DNA from: an uncultured Gammaproteobacteria bacterium
GTDB lineage: Bacteria > Pseudomonadota > Gammaproteobacteria > Arenicellales > JAANXG01
DNA length: 64,000 nucleotides
Direction: 5' to 3'
Assembly: GCA_947259705.1 (NCBI GenBank)
Contig: CAMYNL010000003.1
Coordinates: forward strand, 1 to 64,000
In this document: positions 17,165-25,958 of the stretch, piece by piece
Layout: each line of letters opens with the position of its first letter
How positions within the stretch are numbered: position 1 is the stretch's first letter
Position numbers and translations under genes: made by a program
The notes under the pieces: generated by a model
Databases searched by the model: none
Seen by the model: the letters and a program-made list of their open reading frames with translations, nothing else
What the model was told of the DNA's origin: nothing

Positions 17165-18007
17165 GTGATTGAAAGCGTAGCGAAACCCATCAATACAAAT
17201 TTGGCCGCGGATGATCGTGCGCTGTTGGTCCGGGCCCATCAGGTTTTGGAGCATCCCAGTCTGGCGGCACGATTAGCCAGCGTCGTGGGCACGCCCATTG
17301 AGGTCGCTGTCAGACTGCTGCCCAAAGATTGGTACAAGCGACTGCATGCTGGGCTTGAGGCGACATTGGTAAGATTGTTGAGTGGCGCCATCCGCTCCCT
17401 AAGCAGCAGCCCAACACCGACAATGCCCCACTTTGGTTTTCATAAGGCCATCGGGTGCGCCAGCGGGGCGATGGGTGGCTTGTTTGGATTGCCTGGCATG
17501 TTGATCGAGATGCCTGTTTCGACAACGTTGATACTGCGCAGTATCGCCGACATTGCGCGCTATGAGGGTGAGGATCTCAACGATCCCGCAACGCGGTTGG
17601 AATGCGTACAGGTGTTTGCTTTCGGGGCGCAGTCTGAGGAGGACGATGCAGCGGACACCGGTTATTACGGTGTGCGCCTGGCGCTCGCGTTGAGCGTTAC
17701 CAACGCCATGCGACACGTCATCCAGCACGGCGTGAGTGCGGACGGGCCAGCCATGATCGGTCTGGCAGCGGCCATATCCAATCGTTTTGGCATTGCCATG
17801 ACCCAAAAAGCGGCCGCGGTTATGGTGCCCCTGATCGGTGCCGCAGGAGGCGCAATCATCAATGCCGTGTTCATGCAGCACTTTCAGGAGACTGCCTGGG
17901 GTCATTTCACGATCCGGCGCCTGGAACGAACTTACGGCTCAGCCCTCGTGCGACAGGCATACGAACTCATCTCACAGGAGGAACGTTCTAAAAGCAGGTG
18001 GCGGTAA
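17165..18007 (+). CDS. EcsC family protein
   Basis: A 280-residue protein matching the EcsC family: a central glycine-rich hydrophobic region (ASGAMGGLFGLPGMLIEMPVSTTLILRSIADIARYEGEDL), a conserved acidic segment (VFAFGAQSEEDDAADTGYYGVR) and a second hydrophobic region (AAAVMVPLIGAAGGAIINAVFMQHFQ). In Bacillus, EcsC is encoded with an ABC transporter that affects secretion, but proteobacterial homologues are uncharacterised. The start GTG at 17165 lacks a clear binding site and could lie further downstream. It is divergent from the HMA-like/P-ATPase operon. Confidence 0.8.
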   Translation: MIESVAKPINTNLAADDRALLVRAHQVLEHPSLAARLASVVGTPIEVAVRLLPKDWYKRLHAGLEATLVRLLSGAIRSLSSSPTPTMPHFGFHKAIGCASGAMGGLFGLPGMLIEMPVSTTLILRSIADIARYEGEDLNDPATRLECVQVFAFGAQSEEDDAADTGYYGVRLALALSVTNAMRHVIQHGVSADGPAMIGLAAAISNRFGIAMTQKAAAVMVPLIGAAGGAIINAVFMQHFQETAWGHFTIRRLERTYGSALVRQAYELISQEERSKSRWR

Positions 18008-18323
18008 TTCGGATGTAGCAACCGTACCCTTGCCTTGCCCCTGCCAGTTCGGTAATTCTCCATTTGCATGATCGGCGTGCGAAATCTTGCCGAAAGGCGT
18101 CGACGTATTGCAGGCCTCCCAGCTGCTTCGGACCCGAAGCTGGACGGGCAGTTCGACTGACAGGACGACCTGGTGATCAACGGCGATTTTCATCTTCGTT
18201 GCCTCGATCCTGATAATCGGCAGCCGGAGTATCGAATGCGGCCACTCTGGGTTCGTGATTGTCGATTGCATCTAAATTTGACTCACTTGCACTACATACA
18301 AAGCAGCACAAGAGTACGCGAGT
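18008..18323. other. Intergenic stretch between convergent genes
   Basis: About 316 nt between the EcsC stop and the end of the 223-codon unknown gene. No gene, clear terminator or repeat is seen. Confidence 0.5.
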
Positions 18324-18995
18324 TTAAAGCGGTTTTTCCCTGGGCCGCTTGTTCGTTTTTTCAGAGCGCCGGTGAATTCGGTCTGCCAGTTCCGTAGAAA
18401 GGTCTTTCGCCACGGTGTGCATTGTGTTTGAAAATATTTCTGTTAACTTATTACGCGCGAAACTAAATGCGGAAGGGATGCGCACTGAACGACTCAACAT
18501 CTTCGCTTCAATACAATATAAACATAGTATGCTGTACAGCAATTCACTGAGTTCCTGATAATCGTGAAGATCCGTGATGACCGCGCTGATCTGCGGAGTA
18601 AACTCCCATTGGGTAAAGATTCGATGACTCGCCAGCAGTAAGCACCGAATGCGTTGCTGGCGCGTCTTTTCGATAGCCACATAGTCAATATTGATAGTGA
18701 TGGGGAAAACTGTGATTTCCTGGAGAAAGGTCTGATCGATCTCTCTGGACTGCTGCAGCAGTTTGCGCACATCTCCGTCCCCCGGTCTAGCGCCCGTCTG
18801 GCATAGCGTCGCAGCGCGGGTTATGACCTGGCAATCTTTTTCTACTTCCTTGCGAACGTTTAGTTCCAGAAACGACTGGAACACGGGCAGCGTTACTTTG
18901 AACAATGTGTGTTGTTTCAGTGCGGCGACGGTACGTCGGCTGAACTCGTCCATCATGTAACGGTTCATGCCGCATAGCACGCCTGCCTTATTCAC
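18324..18995 (-). CDS. Unknown protein coupled to a UbiE-like methyltransferase
   Basis: A 223-residue, mostly helical, soluble protein, not recognised. It begins with GTG at 18995, only 3 nt after the stop of the methyltransferase gene, which implies coupled translation. Cys residues are scattered (for example LCLYCIEAKML) without a metal-binding pattern, and the C-terminus is very basic (RIHRRSEKTNKRPREKPL). No signal peptide or membrane helix is clear. The tight linkage suggests a role with the methyltransferase, perhaps in quinone modification. The second ubiE-like gene at 42 kb does not carry this partner. Confidence 0.6.
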   Translation of the reverse strand: MNKAGVLCGMNRYMMDEFSRRTVAALKQHTLFKVTLPVFQSFLELNVRKEVEKDCQVITRAATLCQTGARPGDGDVRKLLQQSREIDQTFLQEITVFPITINIDYVAIEKTRQQRIRCLLLASHRIFTQWEFTPQISAVITDLHDYQELSELLYSILCLYCIEAKMLSRSVRIPSAFSFARNKLTEIFSNTMHTVAKDLSTELADRIHRRSEKTNKRPREKPL

Positions 18996-18998
18996 GAG

Positions 18999-19781
18999 TT
19001 ATGCCATTCCACTCGTACTTCCTTTCGCGGCCTCGTGAAAACCTAGCATACCGGCAAACAAAGTTTTGTGCGTCACGTTCTGGAAACCGACGTCGTGGAG
19101 CAATTGATCGAACTCATCAGCGGAATAAAACATCTGTAAGGCATCGATAAAATATCTACGGCAATTCACTGCCGCCGAACCACTGCGAAACACCAGCGCG
19201 GTGAATGCCAAACAACCGCGCAAATAGGTGAAATACAGAGTTCCGACGATATCGCTCGCCGGTCGCAGCATATCGCTATGATAAAATTTTCCACCCGGCT
19301 TGAGCACACGCATGATTTCCGTGGTAACGTCATAAATACGCAAATGGCGCGAAGCGAATTGCAGGGTTACCACATCAAAGTGGTTGTCCGGGAATGGCAA
19401 CTGATGAACGTCATGGATGACGTTTTCGATATGCAGTGCTAGCTTTTCTGCATTTTTGCGCCCGACCTCCTGCATGGCTTCACTGCGATCAATCGCAGTG
19501 ACTTTCAGAGCCGGCTGCTTTTTCAACAGCGCGATCGCAATGGCATTGGTACCTGCACACACATCCAGCACCTGTTGTCCCGGTTGCACGTCGATCATGG
19601 AGATGAAGTTTCGTCGAAACCATCCCCACAGTCCCAGGCTCGCGACGTAATTGGCTCGATCATAGTACTTGGCGACATCGGCGAAGACATCGTTCAATTC
19701 TTCGTGCCATACGTGTTTAAACTGGTCTTCACGTCGGTCATCAAAACTTGCATAGTGCATAGCACGCTCACCGTTTGCCAT
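18999..19781 (-). CDS. UbiE/COQ5-like SAM-dependent methyltransferase, copy 1
   Basis: A 260-residue class I methyltransferase. Motif I reads VLDVCAGTNAIAIALL (UbiE normally has a CGTG-type sequence here), motif II is TAIDRSEAMQEVG, and the UbiE-type segments HQLPFPDNHFDVVTLQFASRHLR and MRVLKPGGKFYHSDMLRP are present. UbiE methylates the ring of ubiquinone and menaquinone precursors. A close paralogue lies at 42291-43049 next to fumarate reductase. AAGGAG 7 nt before the ATG is a strong ribosome site. The altered motif I and pairing with an unknown gene suggest a specialised rather than housekeeping UbiE. Confidence 0.8.
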   Translation of the reverse strand: MANGERAMHYASFDDRREDQFKHVWHEELNDVFADVAKYYDRANYVASLGLWGWFRRNFISMIDVQPGQQVLDVCAGTNAIAIALLKKQPALKVTAIDRSEAMQEVGRKNAEKLALHIENVIHDVHQLPFPDNHFDVVTLQFASRHLRIYDVTTEIMRVLKPGGKFYHSDMLRPASDIVGTLYFTYLRGCLAFTALVFRSGSAAVNCRRYFIDALQMFYSADEFDQLLHDVGFQNVTHKTLFAGMLGFHEAAKGSTSGMA

Positions 19782-20699
19782 TTATTGACTCCTTGATATT
19801 TGTTGTTAATTGTCTGCCGTTACCTCGGCCATAATTCGAGCCGTTCAGCCAGAGTGTTAAGTATAGAAGATATGAACCGCCGTTTACTCCGATCGAATGA
19901 CCATTCCTCGGTCATCAGTGTCGCCAGGCGGCGGTCGATACTCCTGTCGGTGGCGAGTTGACCATTAGAGCCGTGCTTTTCACAGCAGGTTCACTGTTCA
20001 ATTGACGTCTGCCCCATTTCGGGAGCGCGCGGGGGCGGGATCGTCTACCGACGCATTGCCACGCACCTGATTAAGCAGGTGGGGTATTTCTGCCAGACGG
20101 CCCAGACCGGCGCGGTCACCCTGATCCGGCGCTTTATAGCGCGCTGAATCTGAATGAGCAGACCTAATACCCCGTTGTGAAAGCTATTGATTTCCATCGA
20201 ACAGGCTCTGTTGATTGGCCAGCGTGTTCGCGTCGAGAGGAAGTGTGCCGGTTGCCTTAAGGCGCTTCAATATACTCGCATGGGTGGTTGCCCGGAACGG
20301 GACGCGGGGAATCAGGCCGATCTTGTGTACGGGTGATTTGTTCTGCCTATAGTCCGCGAATGTTGTTGGAATCGGGTCGGATTGTTGCGAGGAAATTGTG
20401 ATAGTTGGGGTGGCTGGCGCTGGCCAGTGAGGTAGTCCGCAGGGGAATGGACCACATGGGACACACTTGCGTCTCCATCAAGGGAGTGTGCTTGATGAAT
20501 TCGGATCGACCGCTGCAATTAGACATAGCGGTTGTCTGGCCGGTCTGCCGCTTTGTTGTCCGAGGTCCAGCGGATTACTGACCTGGGCAAATTACGTTTC
20601 GCTATCAGCGCAGTCCGGATGTGTCTGGAACGACCGATGTTCACCTGCCGTTTACGCGTCCGAAAACAGTCAGGAGCGCCGTTTACAGGCCTTAATAAT
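19782..20699. other. Long intergenic region upstream of the methyltransferase gene
   Basis: About 918 nt with no convincing gene on either strand; the longer plus-strand frames run antisense into the YeeE/YedE gene. It contains one FNR-like palindrome at 20187-20200. Confidence 0.5.
20187..20200. promoter_or_regulatory. Weak FNR/Anr-like box
   Basis: TTGATttccATCGA matches the FNR consensus TTGAT-N4-ATCAA at 9 of 10 positions. It is about 410 nt upstream of the methyltransferase start, which is far for direct activation. Better boxes occur upstream of three anaerobic operons in this window. Confidence 0.35.
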
Positions 20700-21917
20700 C
20701 TACGACTCCAGCACGAATTTGTTGGTTTTTTCGTTCCAGGAAACTATAAAATACCACACCAGCATGAGCACGCCGATCAGGATCACTGTGGCCCAATAGC
20801 CCAGGTAATCCGGCATATATACAAAGTAACCGAGCACCCCGCCATCCGTCACTCCTTCCGCGTGCCAAGCCTCCAATCCCTCGAAGTCGTGACTGCGGAA
20901 CCACTGCGTCATAAAGGAATTGGCAAGACCGAAAAAGGGGATGGCGAGCCAGAGTTTGATCTGTCCTTCCCCCGCTCGCCAAAAACTACCGGAGCCGCAG
21001 CCTCCGGCAAGCATGGCGCCGAAGCCAAGGATCAGTCCACCCGCGACAGCCCCCCAGCCAAACGTGCCACGGACGAAAAATTCCTCGAAAGCCAGCCCGT
21101 TGCTTTTCAGAATGGCGACGCCGGCGGCATAGACAAAAATGCTGACCGCCATGGCCTTGGCAAGGGTTGCATTACCGGTCATGTGGGGCTCACGGAACGC
21201 CTGAATCATGCACCAATGACCGCGTTGCAACGCATAACCCACAGCGGTGGAGATAAGCAGCATTACACCTAATTTCGCCACGTAGGCGTCATCGCTGCCG
21301 TGGTATCGATAGGCGCCAAAGAGCAACGCGGCCAGCGTCGCGAATCCCAGCAGTTGCTTCAAACCTGCAGGAAAATTGATAATCGCCGCACCCTCGCCGC
21401 CCCAGGAAATATGTTCAATCTCCCAGTACAACCACTTCAACCCGACTATAGCGCCGAGCACGATGCCGAACCACATCGCGAAGCCATGGGCGGAGAGGTT
21501 TCCCAACGCTGCGTACAGCGCGCCGATATTGCACCCTCCGGCGAGGGCGGCACCAATCCCCATCAGGCAACCGCCAACAATACCTTTGAGCGCTTCAAAA
21601 AGGGGCGGTATGCGGAGGGCGAATTCGTTTCCAAGACAAGCGGAGGCAAATGCGCCGGCGGTAATTCCTATTAAGATAACGGAACCGGAAAATGTCAAGA
21701 AGCCAGATGGTAGAATATCGGAACTCCCGCTTTGGTAGATTATCCAATCGCCCCAGTTTCTGACTCCTCCGACGATGCCCCAGGGCCGCATCCATGCCAC
21801 CGCGGCGATACTCAGCAGCGCTATAAACACGCCAGTAGCGTTTGCGTTCCATCTACTTTGCGTTAACAACGTATACCACTCCCGGACGGTTCCGAGGTTT
21901 GGTTTCGGTATGCTCAT
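20700..21917 (-). CDS. YeeE/YedE family transporter (sulfur transport domain)
   Basis: A 405-residue membrane protein from the ATG at 21917. Two sulfur-transport (DUF395) half-repeats are visible, each with the glycine/cysteine signature: AALAGGCNIGALYAALGNLSAHGF and GAMLAGGCGSGSFWRAGEGQIK. The conserved Cys in each half is thought to relay thiosulfate in TsuA-type YeeE. About ten membrane helices are present. As last gene of the molybdoenzyme operon it probably moves a sulfur species such as thiosulfate or sulfide; selenium transport is the main alternative in YedE relatives. Confidence 0.85.
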   Translation of the reverse strand: MSIPKPNLGTVREWYTLLTQSRWNANATGVFIALLSIAAVAWMRPWGIVGGVRNWGDWIIYQSGSSDILPSGFLTFSGSVILIGITAGAFASACLGNEFALRIPPLFEALKGIVGGCLMGIGAALAGGCNIGALYAALGNLSAHGFAMWFGIVLGAIVGLKWLYWEIEHISWGGEGAAIINFPAGLKQLLGFATLAALLFGAYRYHGSDDAYVAKLGVMLLISTAVGYALQRGHWCMIQAFREPHMTGNATLAKAMAVSIFVYAAGVAILKSNGLAFEEFFVRGTFGWGAVAGGLILGFGAMLAGGCGSGSFWRAGEGQIKLWLAIPFFGLANSFMTQWFRSHDFEGLEAWHAEGVTDGGVLGYFVYMPDYLGYWATVILIGVLMLVWYFIVSWNEKTNKFVLES

Positions 21918-21945
21918 TTTCTTAGTCGTACGGTTCGTTTTCAGT

Positions 21946-23682
21946 TCAGTGCACGGGCTCGTGACTGTTTGGATTCGGTTCCGGAATGGCGTCAAGGATC
22001 CGATATAATTCATCGGTATTGAAGGGTCGTGCGCCATCCGATGGCGATCCCGTCTCAAGTCGACCTTTCAAACTTGTCCATGCATCCGCCGGCAGACCGT
22101 CCCCGAGCCGTGTCAATGCCGGAATGAAGGTCCAGCGCCCGTCCGTTTTCTGCAACCGGCCCCGACCCAGACCTAATGCCAGGGAAGAACGATGGCAGGA
22201 ATCGCAGCTTCTTGCGCTCCCCGTGGTGTGCGGCGCGATCGGCGCGAACCGGCGCCGAAAAATAGTCGTCTCCAGACCAGGATGAGCCAGAGTCATGATC
22301 ATGCCGGGAACAACCGGCACAATGCGGTTATTCGGAGTTACGCCCAGCGGCGGTGGACCGTTAAACACATTCCAGCGCTCTTCCGTCCACTTCCCAGCGG
22401 TAGTTTTCTTTGCCAGATGATCCCACTGATTGCCGTTTGAATCGTAGGTGGTATGGCACCCGTAGCACTGCGGCGCCCACGCACTATGGCATGCGCTGCA
22501 ACTCAATCGTCCGTGCTCCGCGGTGTACGGATGGCTCGGCCGGGTCAATGGCGGGATGGGTAAGCGCCCGGGGTCCTGTTTACGATGAAGCCATTTCTCC
22601 GTTGCCCGGATTTCGATGTGCCACAACGGTGTTCCCCGGCGTTTCGTGGTCAGGAACTTTTGATCTTGTAGCAGGGCAAAGGGAATGCGTTTGATCTGCC
22701 CCTCGAGCTTCTCTGGCCAAGTATCGAGCTCAAGCCGGGCGCTCCGATTCTCGTGGCAATCAATACAGAGAATGTCCGGGCCCGGATCCGCGCCCCTTTC
22801 CGGCCGCTCCATCCCCATCACGCCCCTGGATGTGTGGCAGTCGATGCACGACATGCCGGCCCGGTGATGAATATCCGGCGGCAGGAATTCAACGAGTCTT
22901 CCGTCGTCGAGGCGGCCCAGGGTCGAAGGATCGGGGCGCTGCGATGCAGGTGGTTCCACCTCTGCTATGCCGGCGTAGTTCAACGAAATTCGCGATGACC
23001 GCGAATGGCAGCCGAAACACCGGGCGTCGCTGACTCGCACGGATAGTGCCGGGTGAGCCCCCTTGGGATAGTCGTTGATGTGGCACGCGAGACATCCGCC
23101 CCCACGGTCCGTGGTGGGGTCCAGGCTATGGCTGCTTTTGTCCTGGTGCAAGTGACAGCTGGCACAAAGTTTACGCAGCAAAACATCCGCCGGCGAAAAA
23201 CCCAGGCCAGACAGAGTGGCGGTCTGTCCCGTGCCCGGGGGCTCGGTGAAAAGCTCGCGGGTCGATGCGACGATCCCCGCGCCGGTTGCCATGGGGCTGG
23301 CCTGCACCGCCTTGACATGATCCGCGTGACAGCGACCACAGGTCCGGTCCGCATTGGAGAGATTGCCGGGAAAGGCAATCAGACCCGAGTGGGCATCCTC
23401 CTTAGTGCCCGCATCCGGACGGCCGTCGTGGCACGGTGTGCATAGGATTTCGCCGAAGCGGTGGGCATCGGTAAATCCCTTCCCGGCCGGTTCGTGGCAG
23501 GCTATGCACCCCTGGGGGAGATGTCCGGATCTTGTTGTCGGTGGCATGAATTCCGGCGCCGGCCCATCTCCGCTTGAGACCGTGGCGACAGCAACAGTCG
23601 TCAAGGCTGTCCAAAAAGTTAATTCCGATAGATTCACGTCTTGAGTGAGGCAGGGCAAACCGGTTTGCGCGAACCGCCGCAT
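21946..23682 (-). CDS. Multihaem c-type cytochrome with eleven CXXCH motifs
   Basis: A protein of about 578 residues. Eleven haem-binding motifs can be counted in order: CIACH, CTPCH, CGRCH, CASCH, CLACH, CFGCH, CIDCH, CIDCH, CSACH, CYGCH and CDSCH. The N-terminus has a signal-like hydrophobic stretch (LTFWTALTTVAVATVSS). The start is unsure: ATG 23682, 14 nt after the preceding gene, or GTG 23637; neither has a good binding site. It should be periplasmic. Position between NrfD/rhodanese genes and YeeE/YedE makes it the likely soluble electron carrier or terminal partner of the membrane complex. The family is not recognised beyond the haem motifs. Confidence 0.85.
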   Translation of the reverse strand: MRRFAQTGLPCLTQDVNLSELTFWTALTTVAVATVSSGDGPAPEFMPPTTRSGHLPQGCIACHEPAGKGFTDAHRFGEILCTPCHDGRPDAGTKEDAHSGLIAFPGNLSNADRTCGRCHADHVKAVQASPMATGAGIVASTRELFTEPPGTGQTATLSGLGFSPADVLLRKLCASCHLHQDKSSHSLDPTTDRGGGCLACHINDYPKGAHPALSVRVSDARCFGCHSRSSRISLNYAGIAEVEPPASQRPDPSTLGRLDDGRLVEFLPPDIHHRAGMSCIDCHTSRGVMGMERPERGADPGPDILCIDCHENRSARLELDTWPEKLEGQIKRIPFALLQDQKFLTTKRRGTPLWHIEIRATEKWLHRKQDPGRLPIPPLTRPSHPYTAEHGRLSCSACHSAWAPQCYGCHTTYDSNGNQWDHLAKKTTAGKWTEERWNVFNGPPPLGVTPNNRIVPVVPGMIMTLAHPGLETTIFRRRFAPIAPHTTGSARSCDSCHRSSLALGLGRGRLQKTDGRWTFIPALTRLGDGLPADAWTSLKGRLETGSPSDGARPFNTDELYRILDAIPEPNPNSHEPVH

Positions 23683-23695
23683 AACGGATGGTTGT

Positions 23696-24370
23696 CTAGC
23701 AGCCTTCGCTTGCAATCGCTTTTCTGGCCTTCTTGTTTGATTGTTTCCGCGCCGGCGAGGGTGCCTGATGCACGTCCCGTGGCGTCGTTTCAACGGCTTG
23801 TACCGGCGGCCTGTATCCGGCAGCTACCCCCTCTAACTCGCAGAATGAGCAGGCGAGCGCGCGGCGTTCCGTATAGGTGAGAAGCTCTCCGTCCACCTGG
23901 TCCGCGCCTTCCTTCGGGTTCAGGATATACCGCCCCCAATGGTTATACCCGCCCAGCAGGAAACTTGCCTGGACACCGACCAACCGCAGCATGACCGCGG
24001 CCTTGGCGGAATTTTCGCTGCCATTGGAGTAGACCACGACCGTCTGGCTTGCGGATATTCTTCTCCGGCCTTCGTCGGCGACAAGCATAGGCAACGATAT
24101 GTTCAACGACCCCTTTATATGACCCGCATCGAAATCGCTTTCCGGACGCACATCCACAATGACAAAGTCCCGTGTGCCCTCAGCGATCCAACGGGCCAGC
24201 TGATCGGCGGTGATGCGGTCTTCCTGCCTGGCTATCGAGGCGGCAACCCGCATGAAATCATCACCGCTCATTGAAACCACCTCGCTTGCGCCCCGGCCGC
24301 AGGCGCCAAGCAAGACCGCGATCATGCCGGCGATCGCCAACGTGGAATATCTGCTCATGTCAATTCGCAT
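23696..24370 (-). CDS. Rhodanese-like lipoprotein lacking the catalytic cysteine
   Basis: A 224-residue protein from ATG 24370 with AGGGGA 7 nt upstream. The signal peptide ends in the lipobox LLGAC, so it is probably a lipoprotein. A rhodanese fold spans residues about 45-150 (FVIVDVRPESDFDAGHIKGSLNISLPML), but the active-site loop reads VVVYSNGSENSAKAA, with no Cys where CRxGxR is expected. A later CSFC pair (ALACSFCELEG) and a basic tail follow. It may bind sulfur compounds, haem protein or the enzyme complex without acting as a sulfurtransferase. The operon context with molybdoenzyme, cytochrome and sulfur transporter supports a sulfur-respiration role. Confidence 0.8.
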   Translation of the reverse strand: MRIDMSRYSTLAIAGMIAVLLGACGRGASEVVSMSGDDFMRVAASIARQEDRITADQLARWIAEGTRDFVIVDVRPESDFDAGHIKGSLNISLPMLVADEGRRRISASQTVVVYSNGSENSAKAAVMLRLVGVQASFLLGGYNHWGRYILNPKEGADQVDGELLTYTERRALACSFCELEGVAAGYRPPVQAVETTPRDVHQAPSPARKQSNKKARKAIASEGC

Positions 24371-24409
24371 AATCGAGTCCCCTGATTCAGGCCACGGCAC
24401 CGCTTCGCG

Positions 24410-25405
24410 CTAGTGCAGAAGTTCCAGCAGTTGGGGATCGAATTGGTTTGCATAATTGCTCCAACTGCTGTGTAAACCGATATTCATCACCACCTGGCGA
24501 AGGAGATAGCCGCCGATCAGCACAAAAAGCGGCGCCATGTAGAAAGCAGCCGCACTTTTGCCCAACAGCTCCCGTGCCTCCAGCAGGAACGGAATCAGCA
24601 GGCCGACACTGAAGAACAAGATCCAGAAGGCGACGGTGTATCGGCCACCCAGGATCAGATCGACTGAGGCAAGCTGCACCTCGCTGCCGGCGCTCAAATC
24701 GATGACGAGTAAAAACACCAGCAGTATCTCCACCGCGATCAGGCCAAAATCGATCCGTGTAAACAGGTGTCGTTCTCCCTTGTCACTTGTTCCCAGGATC
24801 GCGAGCGCCGAGGCCGTCGAAAGCGCGGAAACCAGAAATAGGATGGGCAGGATCCCGGTATTCCAGAACGGCCGCGCGACCAGGGTATTCAGCAGGACTC
24901 CGGTGTAAATGCCGAGGCCCAGCGCGAAAGGAACGCTGACCCAGGCAACAGGGCGGCGAAAACGTTCCGACAAATCCAGGGCCAGGACCCCGACGCCAAA
25001 GCGCTCCAGCCGGCGGGCCAGCTTGGGATATCCCTGTCTGAACGTGGATAGAATCTGCAGTATGCACACCGGATAGATAATGATCAGTATCCAGGAGCCC
25101 CATGACATGGGGGAAGTCGGGCGAAACGCGGTATAGAAGCGATAGACGTACCACCTGTGGGAGAGGTCAAGGAATAGCGCGCCCATGCCGATGGACAGCA
25201 GGATAACGGTCCACAGCACCAGTTTTTCGGTCATGAAAGGCACTTCCCGCTGCCGGTTGGTGAGCACCATAATCGCGGCGAAGAACATAATGCCGGCTGT
25301 CAGGCCGCCGAGAAACAGGTAGACCGGCACCTCCCAACTCCAGGTGCTCAAGACCGGATCGATCTTGGGATTGGCTTTCAAGGTAACCAGGACTTCTTCG
25401 ATCAT
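24410..25405 (-). CDS. NrfD/PsrC-type membrane anchor subunit
   Basis: A 331-residue integral membrane protein with about eight helices, matching the NrfD/PsrC family (WSWEVPVYLFLGGLTAGIMFFAAIMVL at the N-terminus). NrfD proteins hold the ferredoxin-like subunit at the membrane and exchange electrons with the quinone pool. The ATG at 25405 is used; a TTG at 25414, directly after the upstream stop, would add three residues. It is the third gene of the operon and completes a three-subunit complex of the polysulfide reductase type. Confidence 0.9.
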   Translation of the reverse strand: MIEEVLVTLKANPKIDPVLSTWSWEVPVYLFLGGLTAGIMFFAAIMVLTNRQREVPFMTEKLVLWTVILLSIGMGALFLDLSHRWYVYRFYTAFRPTSPMSWGSWILIIIYPVCILQILSTFRQGYPKLARRLERFGVGVLALDLSERFRRPVAWVSVPFALGLGIYTGVLLNTLVARPFWNTGILPILFLVSALSTASALAILGTSDKGERHLFTRIDFGLIAVEILLVFLLVIDLSAGSEVQLASVDLILGGRYTVAFWILFFSVGLLIPFLLEARELLGKSAAAFYMAPLFVLIGGYLLRQVVMNIGLHSSWSNYANQFDPQLLELLH

Positions 25406-25414
25406 GTCAGTCAA

Positions 25415-25957
25415 TCACGTCAGGTAATAGACATTGGGTTGGTTGCCGGTTTCCTGCAGCAGGGTCTTATAGTTCCGGGTCCGCAACAACGTGCTGACCT
25501 TGCTGGCGGGATCGTCAAGCACGCCGAAATACATGCAATGCGTCGGACAGGTCGATACGCAGGCCGGATCCAGGCCCTTCTCTACCCTGTGGTGGCAGAA
25601 AGTACACTTGTCCACATACCCTTCCGGGTGCATGATCAGCCTGGCGTCATAGGGACATGAGGCGATACAGGCCTTGCAACCGGTGCACATGCCTTCATCG
25701 ACCAACACGATATTGGTATCCCGCCAGTAGTGGCTGGCGCCGGTGGGACACACGTAGACACAGGTCGCATGGGAACAGTGGTTGCAACGCTCGGACCGGA
25801 ACTCGGTGCTCAGGTTCGGGTACACCCCGCTGGTTCTTTCCACGACCCAGTCACGGGTGAGGCCATCCGGCATTTGATTCTCAGTTTTACAGGCCGTTAC
25901 GCAATCGCCGCAGCCGACGCAGATACGCATGTCGATCACCATTGCGTAACGAGTCAT
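25415..25957 (-). CDS. Four-cluster ferredoxin-like subunit (PsrB/DmsB type)
   Basis: A 180-residue protein with four Cys groups: CVGCGDCVTACK, CNHCSHATCVYVCP, CTGCKACIASCP and CTFCHHRVEKGLDPACVSTCP. These bind four [4Fe-4S] clusters as in PsrB, PhsB, DmsB and NrfC. It passes electrons between the molybdenum subunit and the NrfD anchor. No signal peptide is present, consistent with export in complex with the Tat-dependent catalytic subunit. Its start is 1 nt after the stop of the catalytic subunit gene. Confidence 0.92.
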   Translation of the reverse strand: MTRYAMVIDMRICVGCGDCVTACKTENQMPDGLTRDWVVERTSGVYPNLSTEFRSERCNHCSHATCVYVCPTGASHYWRDTNIVLVDEGMCTGCKACIASCPYDARLIMHPEGYVDKCTFCHHRVEKGLDPACVSTCPTHCMYFGVLDDPASKVSTLLRTRNYKTLLQETGNQPNVYYLT

Positions 25958-25958
25958 A

